DNA from: Bacteroidales bacterium
GTDB taxonomy: Bacteria; Bacteroidota; Bacteroidia; Bacteroidales; Paludibacteraceae
Length of the DNA: 8,640 nucleotides
Direction of reading: 5' to 3'
NCBI GenBank assembly: GCA_900771035.1
Contig: CAAGML010000075.1
Coordinates: forward strand, 1 to 8,640
Of this stretch, positions 1-6,327 are shown piece after piece. Numbering within the stretch: the stretch's first letter is position 1; the number at the start of each line of letters is the position of its first letter. The notes beneath the pieces were generated by a model that saw only the letters and a program-made list of their open reading frames with translations, was not told the DNA's origin and searched no databases. Both the position numbers and the translations under genes were made by a program.

Positions 1-2
1 TA

Positions 3-119
3 GGGAATATCGTATAGGTAATGCATTGTTACCCAGGGTTTACACACTGAGCTGATTTATGTCGCTCTTTCAGAACTTTTAAGTTTGCATAAAAAGTTAC
101 CCCACGAAACGTTATCGAG
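3..119 (+). repeat. Diverged copy of an intergenic palindromic (REP-like) repeat
   Basis: This non-coding stretch lies downstream of the DUF389 gene. Its reverse complement matches 6011-6126 over the whole length at roughly four in five positions, aligned by eye with one gap. Strictly shared blocks include GCGACATAAATCAG, CATTACCTATA and ATAACGTTTCGTG. The centre (about 32-51) is a weakened inverted repeat (CCCAG ... CTGAG) that is better preserved in the other copy. I infer a member of a dispersed intergenic repeat family, possibly of the kind mobilised by REP-associated tyrosine transposases, but no such transposase is in the window. No gene is seen in 1-157. Confidence 0.65.
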
Positions 120-157
120 CCAAACAAATGACCAAAGCGGTTTTCATCATCACTTAT

Positions 158-1279
158 TCAAAGTTCAGTAAGAGTGTCAGAAATAAGGCTGTCGATTTTT
201 GCTTTGAGTTCACGGTTTTCACGTATGAGGCGATCTGTTTTCTCTTCGTTGGCTTGAATGATTTCCTCAAGGATTTTCATATTCCGGACTATGTCGCTGC
301 CGAAAATCGCATCCTGCGTGAATATGATTTGATTACGGTTCAGTTTATGTTTCTCGGCTTCGCGATAGATTTTCTCGCGTTCGGTTTCTGCCAGTTTGTC
401 TCCGGCAATGAAGAGTTCGACGGTTGAGGGCTTATCTTCGGTGTGAAGTTTATAGTCGTAGATATAACTGCTGCCTATGTTCTTGCAATTGTCAACGAAA
501 CTGTTGGCATGCCGTGAAAAGGTGTTGTCCTGTATGACCTTATAACCAGAGATGGCACTCGGAATGATGATTATTACCAACACAACGGAAAACAGCACCC
601 TACTCTTCCGGTTCTTAGCTACATCTGAGTCCTTAATGACAGGATAGCCAAGGAATTTTGTGCCCAGCAAGGTGGCAAGGGCGATGAAGACACTGTTTAT
701 GAAGAAGAGGTAAAAAGCACCAATGGCATATTTCATCTGCCATGCCGCTATCCCATAACCAACGGTACAGAGGGGCGGCATGAGTGCGGTGGCAATTGCG
801 ACACCGGACATAACGGTGCCTTTATCCTTGCGGGAGAGTTCGATTACACCTGCAAATCCACCGAAAAGGGCAATAAGCACGTCGTAGATGGTAGGGTTGG
901 TTCGTGAAAGAAGTTCGGTAGGGTGTTCAAGGTCAAGAGGCGAGATGAGGAAGAAGAGCGTTGATGCCAAAAGAGAGATACCCACCATTATGCCAAGGTG
1001 CTTGAGAGAGAGACGAATCAACATAACGTCCCAAGTGCCGACACCCATGCCAACACCTACGATAGGAGCCATCAGCGGAGAGATGAGCATCGCACCTATG
1101 ATGACAGCGACGGAGTTGACATTAAGTCCTAACGAGGCTATGACAATAGCGCAAAAGAGAATCAAGATGTTAGGCCCACGGAAAGCGATATTCGCCTTGA
1201 CATTCGCTATGGCGTTGCCTATATCCAAATAGTCCTGTATATCAATAAGTATCCGGATTTTCTTCAATAATTCTTTCAT
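158..1279 (-). CDS. DUF389 family (TIGR00341-like) integral membrane protein
   Basis: This 373-residue protein of unknown function should sit in the inner membrane. It matches the DUF389 family through the block at residues 46-80, with the near-invariant core VIIGAMLISPLMAPI, and a second conserved block at about 154-175 (SGVAIATALMPPL). I count about six or seven hydrophobic segments, near residues 36-55, 57-80, 93-112, 133-148, 154-178, 183-208 and 227-247. These are followed by a soluble domain and a C-terminal heptad-like, highly charged stretch (about 332-368) that looks like a coiled coil. The start at 1279 gives a normal N-terminus, but no good Shine-Dalgarno sequence or TAnnTTTG promoter is visible. 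It is co-directional with the ileS cluster, yet a terminator hairpin ends 14 nt before its start codon, so it may depend on readthrough. The family assignment is firm. The function is not known. Confidence 0.9.
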   Translation of the reverse strand: MKELLKKIRILIDIQDYLDIGNAIANVKANIAFRGPNILILFCAIVIASLGLNVNSVAVIIGAMLISPLMAPIVGVGMGVGTWDVMLIRLSLKHLGIMVGISLLASTLFFLISPLDLEHPTELLSRTNPTIYDVLIALFGGFAGVIELSRKDKGTVMSGVAIATALMPPLCTVGYGIAAWQMKYAIGAFYLFFINSVFIALATLLGTKFLGYPVIKDSDVAKNRKSRVLFSVVLVIIIIPSAISGYKVIQDNTFSRHANSFVDNCKNIGSSYIYDYKLHTEDKPSTVELFIAGDKLAETEREKIYREAEKHKLNRNQIIFTQDAIFGSDIVRNMKILEEIIQANEEKTDRLIRENRELKAKIDSLISDTLTEL

Positions 1280-1293
1280 ATATCCATAAGGTT

Positions 1294-1318
1294 AAAAAAA
1301 GACTCACGTACGTGAGCC
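1294..1318 (-). terminator. Intrinsic terminator of the ileS-guaD-dciA cluster
   Basis: On the minus strand the 18-nt hairpin GGCTCACGTACGTGAGTC (1318 to 1301; 7-bp stem with one G-T pair, GTAC loop) is followed at once by seven T residues (1300-1294). It starts 11 nt after the stop codon of the DUF721 gene, which is the usual arrangement for a rho-independent terminator. The inner 14 nt, CTCACGTACGTGAG, is a perfect palindrome, so a protein-binding site cannot be excluded. The next gene starts only 14 nt further on. Confidence 0.75.
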
Positions 1319-1329
1319 TTTATTATGTT

Positions 1330-1635
1330 TTATCTGAGGATGAGGTTTTTGACGACATCAACGCCCATCTGCTCATTGATTTTCCGAATAACGGAGGCTC
1401 GGTTCATGAAGAGTTCCTGCCGGAGGGCAGGAAGCTGTATGGCGGCAAAGAGCGTACCTTGCTCGAAACGCTCCTTGCTGCTGTAACGCCCCATGGTCGG
1501 ACCAAGGACCGTGCGCCAAGTCTCGACGACACGGATTGCACGAAGACCCTCCATCGCATTTACGCCCAGGGCATCACCAAGGACTTTGGGGAGCATCTCG
1601 CCAAGTGACATTGTATCGGCAAAACGGTCTTCCAT
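1330..1635 (-). CDS. DUF721 / DciA-like protein
   Basis: This small soluble protein of 101 residues belongs to the DUF721 family. Members related to DciA help load or act with the replicative DNA helicase in bacteria that lack DnaC-type loaders. That role is known for DciA itself and is inferred here. The family pattern is visible: an N-terminal helix with LGEMLPKVL (about 11-19), the core WRTVLGPTMGRYSS (about 40-53) and a hydrophobic strand pair with LFAAIQLPALRQELFMN (about 62-78). The protein ends in VVKNLILR, much like short Bacteroidetes members. The start at 1635 lies 18 nt after the guaD stop. A second in-frame ATG at 1611 (MSLGEML) would give a 93-residue product closer to some homologues, so the start is uncertain. 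It is the last gene before the terminator at 1294-1318. Confidence 0.8.
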   Translation of the reverse strand: MEDRFADTMSLGEMLPKVLGDALGVNAMEGLRAIRVVETWRTVLGPTMGRYSSKERFEQGTLFAAIQLPALRQELFMNRASVIRKINEQMGVDVVKNLILR

Positions 1636-1653
1636 CGGAGGTGCTTTATTTGG

Positions 1654-2121
1654 TTAGTATTCGGTTTTGTCTGTTTTGTCCCGCCAATAGCGGAAAGCCT
1701 CGAGGGCGGTGTCACGACTGCGCTGTTCTCCAGGGATTTGGCGGTCAGACTGTTTCATAGGAATCTCATCGTAAATCATCTGGTCGTCAAAGCCGATGAA
1801 GGCAGCGTCTTCGCGCGTAGCAGCGTAATAAATACGGTCAATGTGCGCCCAGTAGATTGCGCTGAGGCACATCGGGCAAGGTTCGCACGAGGCGTAAATT
1901 TCGCAACCCTCAAGGTCGAAAGTGCCAAGGCGGCGGCAGGCGGTACGTATTGCGTTAACCTCGGCGTGGGCTGTAGGGTCGTTGGTTATAGTGACTGAAT
2001 TGCCCTCGGCTGAGATAATCTCGCCGTTTTTGACAACGACTGCACCGAACGGACCTCCTCCACTTTTTATATTTGCGATAGAGACTCTTATGGCCTCGTC
2101 CATGAACTTCTGCTCGTACAT
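1654..2121 (-). CDS. guaD: Guanine deaminase, GuaD-type cytidine deaminase fold
   Basis: This 155-residue cytosolic zinc enzyme is predicted to deaminate guanine to xanthine, for purine salvage or nitrogen release. The deaminase signature is complete: HAE at 52-54 (zinc ligand H52, proton-shuttle E54) and PCxxC-type SCEPCPMC at 78-85 (zinc ligands C79 and C82). Several stretches favour GuaD over the related tRNA adenosine deaminase TadA: TNDPTAHAEVNAIR, the central AATREDAAFIGFDDQMIYDEI region (about 100-120), and the C-terminal FRYWRDKTDKTEY, which resembles the FxxWRxxxxKxEY end of Bacillus GuaD. The length is close to the 156 residues of that enzyme. The gene starts 5 nt after the ileS stop codon, so translation is probably coupled. 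Other nucleobases as substrates remain possible. Confidence 0.85.
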   Translation of the reverse strand: MYEQKFMDEAIRVSIANIKSGGGPFGAVVVKNGEIISAEGNSVTITNDPTAHAEVNAIRTACRRLGTFDLEGCEIYASCEPCPMCLSAIYWAHIDRIYYAATREDAAFIGFDDQMIYDEIPMKQSDRQIPGEQRSRDTALEAFRYWRDKTDKTEY

Positions 2122-2126
2122 AAGGC

Positions 2127-5100
2127 TTATTTCTTAATTGCGACTTTGACTATATAATCCTCGAAATCAAGGTCAGTGGCATTGTCGAGTGTGTCAACAA
2201 GGTTGATGCTGCGTGCGAGAACCTGCGAGGAGATGTAGTCTGCGAAATTAGTGACAGCATTGTTGATGTTGTCGTTACGCTGGATTGCCACCTCAATCTT
2301 GTCGGTTATCTCAAAGCCACTGGACTTGCGGATGTTCTGAATACGGTTGACGAGTTCACGGGCAATACCCTCCTGACGAAGTTCCTCTGTGACAGTGACA
2401 TCAAGAGCAACGGTGAGTACACCCTCGTTGGCGACAAGCCACCCTGGCATATCCTCGGTGGTGATTTCGACATCAGCGACCTCGATTGTGACATTGCCGG
2501 AAGGCAGGGACAACTCGTAGGCTCCCTCAACCTCCATATTGCCGATTTGCTCCTGCGTCATTGCCTGGACGGCGGCTGCAATCTCCTTCATCTGCTTGCC
2601 GAACTTCTTGCCAAGCACCTTGAAGTTAGGTTTGATGCGCTTGACAAGCTTGATGTCGCAGTCGGCAGCATCGACAATCTGAAGATCCTTGACATTCACC
2701 TCGCTCTGGACAAGAGAGGCAATGTATTTCATTTGCTCGCCCACTTTTGCGTCAGTGACAGGCACAACGGCACGTGCGAGAGGCTGACGAACCTTCTTCT
2801 CAGCCTTGCGACGGAGAGCCAGAATCATTGAAGAAGACTGCTGTGCAAGTTGCATACACTCCTCCAGATTGCGGTCAATCAACGACTCATCGCATACAGG
2901 GAATTTGGCCAGATGGACAGAGTCGTTTGCCTGAGTGAGGTCACGGTAGAGACGGTCGGAGAAATAAGGGGCGATAGGAGCCATCAGTTTCGCGACGGTG
3001 ACAAGGCAGGTGTAAAGTGTCTGGTAAGCAGCGAGTTTGTCGTCATTCATCTCGCCGCCCCAGTAGCGTTTGCGGTTGAGGCGTACATACCAGTTGGAGA
3101 GGTTTTCGCCCACGAAATCCTGTATTGCACGACCGGCACGTGTTGGCTCGTAGTTGTCATATTGCTCCCTGCACTCACGGATGAGAGAGTTCAGCAACGA
3201 GAGAATCCAACGGTCAATCTCCGGACGGTCCTTGACAGGAATCTCATCCGTAGATGGCTTGAAGCCATCTACATTGGCATAAAGAGCAAAGAAAGAGTAT
3301 GTGTTATAGAGAGTTCCGAAAAATTTGCGTTTAACCTCGTCAACGCCCTCCTCGTCGAACTTGAGGTTATCCCAAGGCGATGAGTTGGTCATCATATACC
3401 AACGCAGAGGGTCGGAACCATATTTCTCGATGGTCTTGAACGGGTCAACGGCATTGCCAAGGCGTTTGCTCATCTTGGCACCTGTCTTGTCAAGCACAAG
3501 TCCGTTGGAAATCACGCTCTTGTAGGCAACAGAACCGAAGACCATGGTCGCAATGGCGTGGAGAGTGAAGAACCACCCACGTGTCTGGTCAACGCCCTCA
3601 GAGATGAAGTCGGCAGGGTAAATCTGTCGTTTGTCGAGCAGTTCCTTGTTCTCGAAAGGATAGTGAACCTGAGCGTAAGGCATTGAGCCAGAGTCGAACC
3701 ATACGTCAATGAGGTCAAGTTCACGCTTCATTGGCTTGCCAGAGTCAGAGACAAGGATTATGCTGTCCACGTAAGGACGATGGAGGTCGATGTTCTTTGG
3801 GTCGTAGTTTTCACGGCTCATGTCGCCGAACTTGAAGTTTGGATAAGGGTTAGCGGTCATGAAGCCGGCCTTGATGGATTTGTCAATCTCCTGCATTAGT
3901 TCCTCGCACGAGCCTATGCACTTCTCCTCGCCATCCTCCGAACGCCATATAGGCAGAGGTGTTCCCCAGTAGCGGCTGCGGCTGAGATTCCAGTCCTGAA
4001 GGTTCTCAAGCCACTTGCCAAAACGTCCGGTACCCGTGGATTGAGGTTTCCAGTTTATGGTATTGTTGAGGCGAATCATCTCCTCACGGCAGGCAGTCGT
4101 GCGGATGAACCAACTGTCAAGAGGATAGTAAAGCACAGGTTTGTCGGTACGCCAGCAGTGAGGATAGTTGTGGACGTGTTTTTCAATTTTAAAGACACGG
4201 TTTGTGGCTTTCAGTTCAAGGCAGATTGAGACATCCAGTGTCTCGTCGTTATCCGTCAGAGTGTCGTCGAAAGCATTCTTGACATAACGTCCTGCCCAAC
4301 GACTATACTCCTGAAGGTCAACCTGATTTTTGACGAAATCAGCGTCAAGTTCGTCAACCACGAAGAAACGTCCTTTGAAATCCACCATAGGGCGATGCTC
4401 GCCTTTGGCAGTGGTCATCAGCAGACCGGGAACGCCAGCCTTCTTTGCCACGAAAGCATCGTCAGCACCAAATGTAGGAGCGATGTGGACAATACCCGTA
4501 CCATCCTCGGTTGTGACATAGTCACCTGGGATTACACGGAAAGCCCCCTCGCCAGGGTTAACCCATGGGATAAGTTGTTCGTATTCAGTGCCGACAAGGT
4601 CAGGACCCATGCACTCGCCAACCAGACGGAAAGGCACCAGTTTGTCGCCCTGCTTGTAATCCTCCATTGGCAATTCGGCAGCCTTTGGATTGAAAAGAGT
4701 ACTCATCAGTGGCTTCGCCATCACAAAGTTGGCACGTATGCCTGTATATGGGTTGAAGGAGTCAACCACGACATATTCAATCTTAGGACCCACGCAAAGG
4801 GCTGTGTTTGAAGGGAGAGTCCATGGAGTTGTCGTCCATGCCAACAGATAAGTGTCACCTTTCAGCTGAGGAAATGCCTTCAGACCACCTTTCACCTTGA
4901 ACTGCGCGGTACAGGTTGTGTCTTTCACGTCACGATAGCAGCCTGGCTGATTAAGCTCGTGGGTGGAAAGTCCGGTACCTGCGGCAGGGGAATATGGCTG
5001 AATGGTATAGCCCTTATAGAGCAAACCTTTATTATAGAGCTGTTTGAGAAGCCACCAAAGGGTTTCGATGTATTTGTTGTCGTAGGTGATGTAAGGGTCC

Positions 5101-5537
5101 TTCATGTCAACCCAATAACCCATGCGGTGAGTGAGGTCTTCCCACTCCTTGGTATATTTCATAACGTCAGAACGACAAGCGGCATTATACTCATCCACAG
5201 AGACTTTCTTGCCGATGTCTTCCTTGGTTATACCTAATCTCTTCTCAACACCGAGTTCTACGGGAAGGCCGTGGGTATCCCAGCCAGCTTTGCGGCGAAC
5301 CTGGAAACCCTGCATGGTCTTGTAGCGGCAGAATGTGTCCTTGATGGTGCGCGCCATGACGTGGTGAATGCCAGGCATTCCGTTTGCCGAAGGAGGTCCC
5401 TCGAAAAAAACGAACTGAGGACAGCCCTCGCGTTCCTCCACACTCTTGCCGAAAAGATGTTCCTTATCCCATTTCGACAGCACTTCCTTGTTGACCTCCG
5501 AGAGGTTCAAACCATTGTATTCCTTAAACTTATCCAT
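2127..5537 (-). CDS. ileS: Isoleucyl-tRNA synthetase, eukaryote-like (type 2)
   Basis: This 1136-residue cytosolic enzyme charges tRNA-Ile with isoleucine using ATP. Visible landmarks (residues from the 5537 start) are GPPSANGMPGIHHV at 47-60 in the HIGH-motif position, WDTHGLPVE at 86-94, and the CP1 editing domain with TTTPWT (235-240) and HIAPTFGADD (351-360). Further on are LSRSRYWGTPLPIW, WFDSGSMPYAQ and the KMSKR loop at 688-692, followed by the anticodon-binding helical domain and a long C-terminal region typical of type 2 enzymes. The HIGH motif reads GIHH, with the first and third residues swapped relative to HXGH. The frame is open further upstream to an ATG at 5579. I prefer 5537 because it gives the family's MxKFxEY-like N-terminus, has AAAGG about 8 nt upstream, and lies downstream of the promoter at 5577-5607, whereas 5579 falls at that promoter. 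It leads the ileS-guaD-dciA cluster. Confidence 0.96.
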   Translation of the reverse strand: MDKFKEYNGLNLSEVNKEVLSKWDKEHLFGKSVEEREGCPQFVFFEGPPSANGMPGIHHVMARTIKDTFCRYKTMQGFQVRRKAGWDTHGLPVELGVEKRLGITKEDIGKKVSVDEYNAACRSDVMKYTKEWEDLTHRMGYWVDMKDPYITYDNKYIETLWWLLKQLYNKGLLYKGYTIQPYSPAAGTGLSTHELNQPGCYRDVKDTTCTAQFKVKGGLKAFPQLKGDTYLLAWTTTPWTLPSNTALCVGPKIEYVVVDSFNPYTGIRANFVMAKPLMSTLFNPKAAELPMEDYKQGDKLVPFRLVGECMGPDLVGTEYEQLIPWVNPGEGAFRVIPGDYVTTEDGTGIVHIAPTFGADDAFVAKKAGVPGLLMTTAKGEHRPMVDFKGRFFVVDELDADFVKNQVDLQEYSRWAGRYVKNAFDDTLTDNDETLDVSICLELKATNRVFKIEKHVHNYPHCWRTDKPVLYYPLDSWFIRTTACREEMIRLNNTINWKPQSTGTGRFGKWLENLQDWNLSRSRYWGTPLPIWRSEDGEEKCIGSCEELMQEIDKSIKAGFMTANPYPNFKFGDMSRENYDPKNIDLHRPYVDSIILVSDSGKPMKRELDLIDVWFDSGSMPYAQVHYPFENKELLDKRQIYPADFISEGVDQTRGWFFTLHAIATMVFGSVAYKSVISNGLVLDKTGAKMSKRLGNAVDPFKTIEKYGSDPLRWYMMTNSSPWDNLKFDEEGVDEVKRKFFGTLYNTYSFFALYANVDGFKPSTDEIPVKDRPEIDRWILSLLNSLIRECREQYDNYEPTRAGRAIQDFVGENLSNWYVRLNRKRYWGGEMNDDKLAAYQTLYTCLVTVAKLMAPIAPYFSDRLYRDLTQANDSVHLAKFPVCDESLIDRNLEECMQLAQQSSSMILALRRKAEKKVRQPLARAVVPVTDAKVGEQMKYIASLVQSEVNVKDLQIVDAADCDIKLVKRIKPNFKVLGKKFGKQMKEIAAAVQAMTQEQIGNMEVEGAYELSLPSGNVTIEVADVEITTEDMPGWLVANEGVLTVALDVTVTEELRQEGIARELVNRIQNIRKSSGFEITDKIEVAIQRNDNINNAVTNFADYISSQVLARSINLVDTLDNATDLDFEDYIVKVAIKK

Positions 5538-5576
5538 AATCAGACCTTTTATTACCATAAAAATAGAAACAGCCTG

Positions 5577-5607
5577 CAAAGTTATAAAAAAATCTTCATA
5601 CAGGCAA
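5577..5607 (-). promoter_or_regulatory. ileS: Bacteroidetes-type promoter for the ileS cluster
   Basis: On the minus strand TAACTTTG (5584 to 5577) fits the Bacteroidetes -7 consensus TAnnTTTG. A TTG at 5607-5605 lies 20 nt upstream, the expected -33 spacing, and a second TTG directly precedes it. Transcription would start near 5570, giving a leader of about 35 nt before the ATG at 5537. The promoter ends only 12 bp from the duplicated gene tail at 5620. Confidence 0.7.
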
Positions 5608-5619
5608 CAATTTATGCGG

Positions 5620-5749
5620 TTTTTTATTCAAAAGCGAAAATGTCCGCCATCACATAGTAATTTGCCACGTAAGCGGCATTAGGGGCGGTGCAATTCGAGA
5701 CATATTCGTCCAGATTGAAATCTAATGTTATCCGCCCGTCGGCAGGTAT
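5620..5749 (-). pseudogene. Duplicated 3' tail of the PNGase-F-like lipoprotein gene
   Basis: These 130 bp match 6198-6327 at a constant offset of 578 bp, with four mismatches that I count (at 5717, 5719, 5720 and 5733). The match starts at the run of six T just after the stop codon and covers the codons for residues 347-387 of the neighbouring lipoprotein. The copy still reads in frame to its stop at 5624-5626, with one amino acid change (leucine to phenylalanine at residue 357). There is no start codon or signal peptide, so it is a gene fragment. Upstream of the match the sequence runs directly into the rhuM remnant. The copy lies between the ileS promoter and the lipoprotein gene. Confidence 0.9.
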
Positions 5750-5759
5750 GTTGTGTAAT

Positions 5760-6022
5760 TTATAATTCTTCCGCGAAAGGTAATTCTGGTAATTTATTGC
5801 TTGTCAAAACCGGCTTTACCTTCAGGTAGTTTTTTGCAACAGAAACATCGGGTTTGACAATTTTTCCATCATGAGCATTTTCCCATGTGTATAACCAACA
5901 CTGATAATCATATCAAAATTATAGAATACAGGTGTTCCATTAACCTTTCTTTCGCCTTCAATTTGAACTACCGAGATTTTCTCGGTAGTTGCCTCAGGCA
6001 TTAATTCCGACTCTATAACGTT
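5760..6022 (-). pseudogene. Decayed rhuM-family gene with internal deletion and frameshift
   Basis: Two reading frames carry separate pieces of a RhuM-family (virulence protein RhuM / ORF6N-like) protein. Frame one (6022-5891) reads NVIESELMPEATTEKISVVQ and continues to FYNFDMIISVGY, which matches the conserved block where intact members go on with RVNSxxGTxFRxW. Frame two (5888-5760) reads TWENAHDGKIVKPDVSVAKN then YL, a block normally found well downstream in the family, and ends at a TAA (5762-5760). The intervening residues, of the order of 150 by my recollection of the family, are missing, and the N-terminus is replaced by the palindromic repeat. A formal 82-codon reading frame starts inside that repeat (6070) and is not a credible gene. 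RhuM genes often accompany restriction-modification islands, so this may be the last trace of one. Confidence 0.75.
5966..5990. repeat. Perfect 11-bp inverted repeat inside the rhuM remnant
   Basis: AACTACCGAGA (5966-5976) and TCTCGGTAGTT (5980-5990) are exact reverse complements with a TTT loop. The stretch codes TTEKISVV in the rhuM frame, so the symmetry may be an accident of coding sequence. There is no T-run on either side to make it a terminator. Confidence 0.6.
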
Positions 6023-6126
6023 TCGTGTGGTAACTTTGTATGAAAACCCCAAGCACTGAAAGCGCGACATAAATCAGCCCAGGACGTAAGTTCTGGGTAA
6101 CAAGGCATTACCTATAAGGTATTCCC
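6011..6126 (-). repeat. Intergenic palindromic (REP-like) repeat, second copy
   Basis: This is the inverted partner of 3-119. Its centre on the plus strand, CCCAGGACGTAAGTTCTGGG (6078-6097), can fold with a CCCAG/CTGGG stem extended by further pairs after one mismatch. The flanks keep GCGACATAAATCAG and CATTACCTATA. One end merges with the rhuM remnant near 6011-6022 and the other abuts the GC-rich hairpin at 6124. The conserved core and hairpin fit a mobile or scattered intergenic repeat. I cannot tell its copy number from one window. Confidence 0.65.
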
Positions 6127-6141
6127 CTCCTCAGGGAGGGG
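6124..6141. repeat. GC-rich perfect hairpin CCCCTCC-TCAG-GGAGGGG
   Basis: This is a 7-bp perfect stem of C and G/T-rich sequence with a TCAG loop, followed on the plus strand by CAGGGGGTGG (6142-6151). Similar CCCCTCC...GGAGGGG...GGGGGTGG units are, to my recollection, common as dispersed intergenic elements in Bacteroidetes genomes. It lies about 60 bp downstream of the lipoprotein gene stop and could terminate or stabilise its transcript, but there is no T-run after it on the minus strand. Confidence 0.5.
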
Positions 6142-6197
6142 CAGGGGGTGGAAGAATCCAATTCAGTAAATAAACCCACTCAATTCGTTATAGAGCC

Positions 6198-6327
6198 TTT
6201 TTTATTCAAAAGCGAAAATGTCCGCCATCACATAGTAATTTGCCACGTAAGCGGCATTAGGGGCGGTGCAATTCGAGACATATTCGTCCAGATTAAGGTC
6301 TAATGTTATTCGCCCGTCGGCAGGTAT
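6198..6327 (-). repeat. 130-bp direct repeat, parental copy in the lipoprotein gene
   Basis: This is the source partner of 5620-5749 in the same orientation, 578 bp away. It covers the last 41 codons of the lipoprotein gene, the stop codon and a few bases of T-run. The two copies are about 97 percent identical by my count (126 of 130). The 448 bp between them hold the rhuM remnant, the palindromic repeat and the GC-rich hairpin. Confidence 0.9.

Noticed and set aside
128..427. 99-codon plus-strand frame overlapping the DUF389 gene end
   Set aside because: Most of it is antisense to the C-terminal part of DUF389. Its hydrophobic look comes from reversing a charged coiled-coil coding stretch.
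1654..2121. tRNA adenosine deaminase TadA
   Set aside because: The central and C-terminal sequence (GFDD...YDEI and FRYWRDKTDKTEY) fits guanine deaminase GuaD much better, and the length is right for it.
2850..3383. 177-codon open frame on the plus strand, antisense to ileS
   Set aside because: It lies wholly inside the well-conserved ileS coding region, shows no family resemblance or plausible start context, and is explained as a codon-bias shadow. The other plus-strand frames across ileS, guaD and DUF389 are rejected for the same reason.
5538..5579. Longer ileS start at 5579
   Set aside because: It adds 14 residues unlike the family N-terminus and falls at or upstream of the likely transcription start given by the promoter at 5577-5607.
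5966..5990. The 11-bp perfect hairpin as a terminator or riboswitch stem
   Set aside because: It lacks a T-run and lies inside recognisable rhuM coding sequence, so coincidence is the simplest explanation.
5822..6070. 82-codon minus-strand frame as an intact small gene
   Set aside because: Its start codon lies in the palindromic repeat, its middle is RhuM-like, and its last 20 or so residues are out of frame with the continuing RhuM homology. It is an artefact of a pseudogene.
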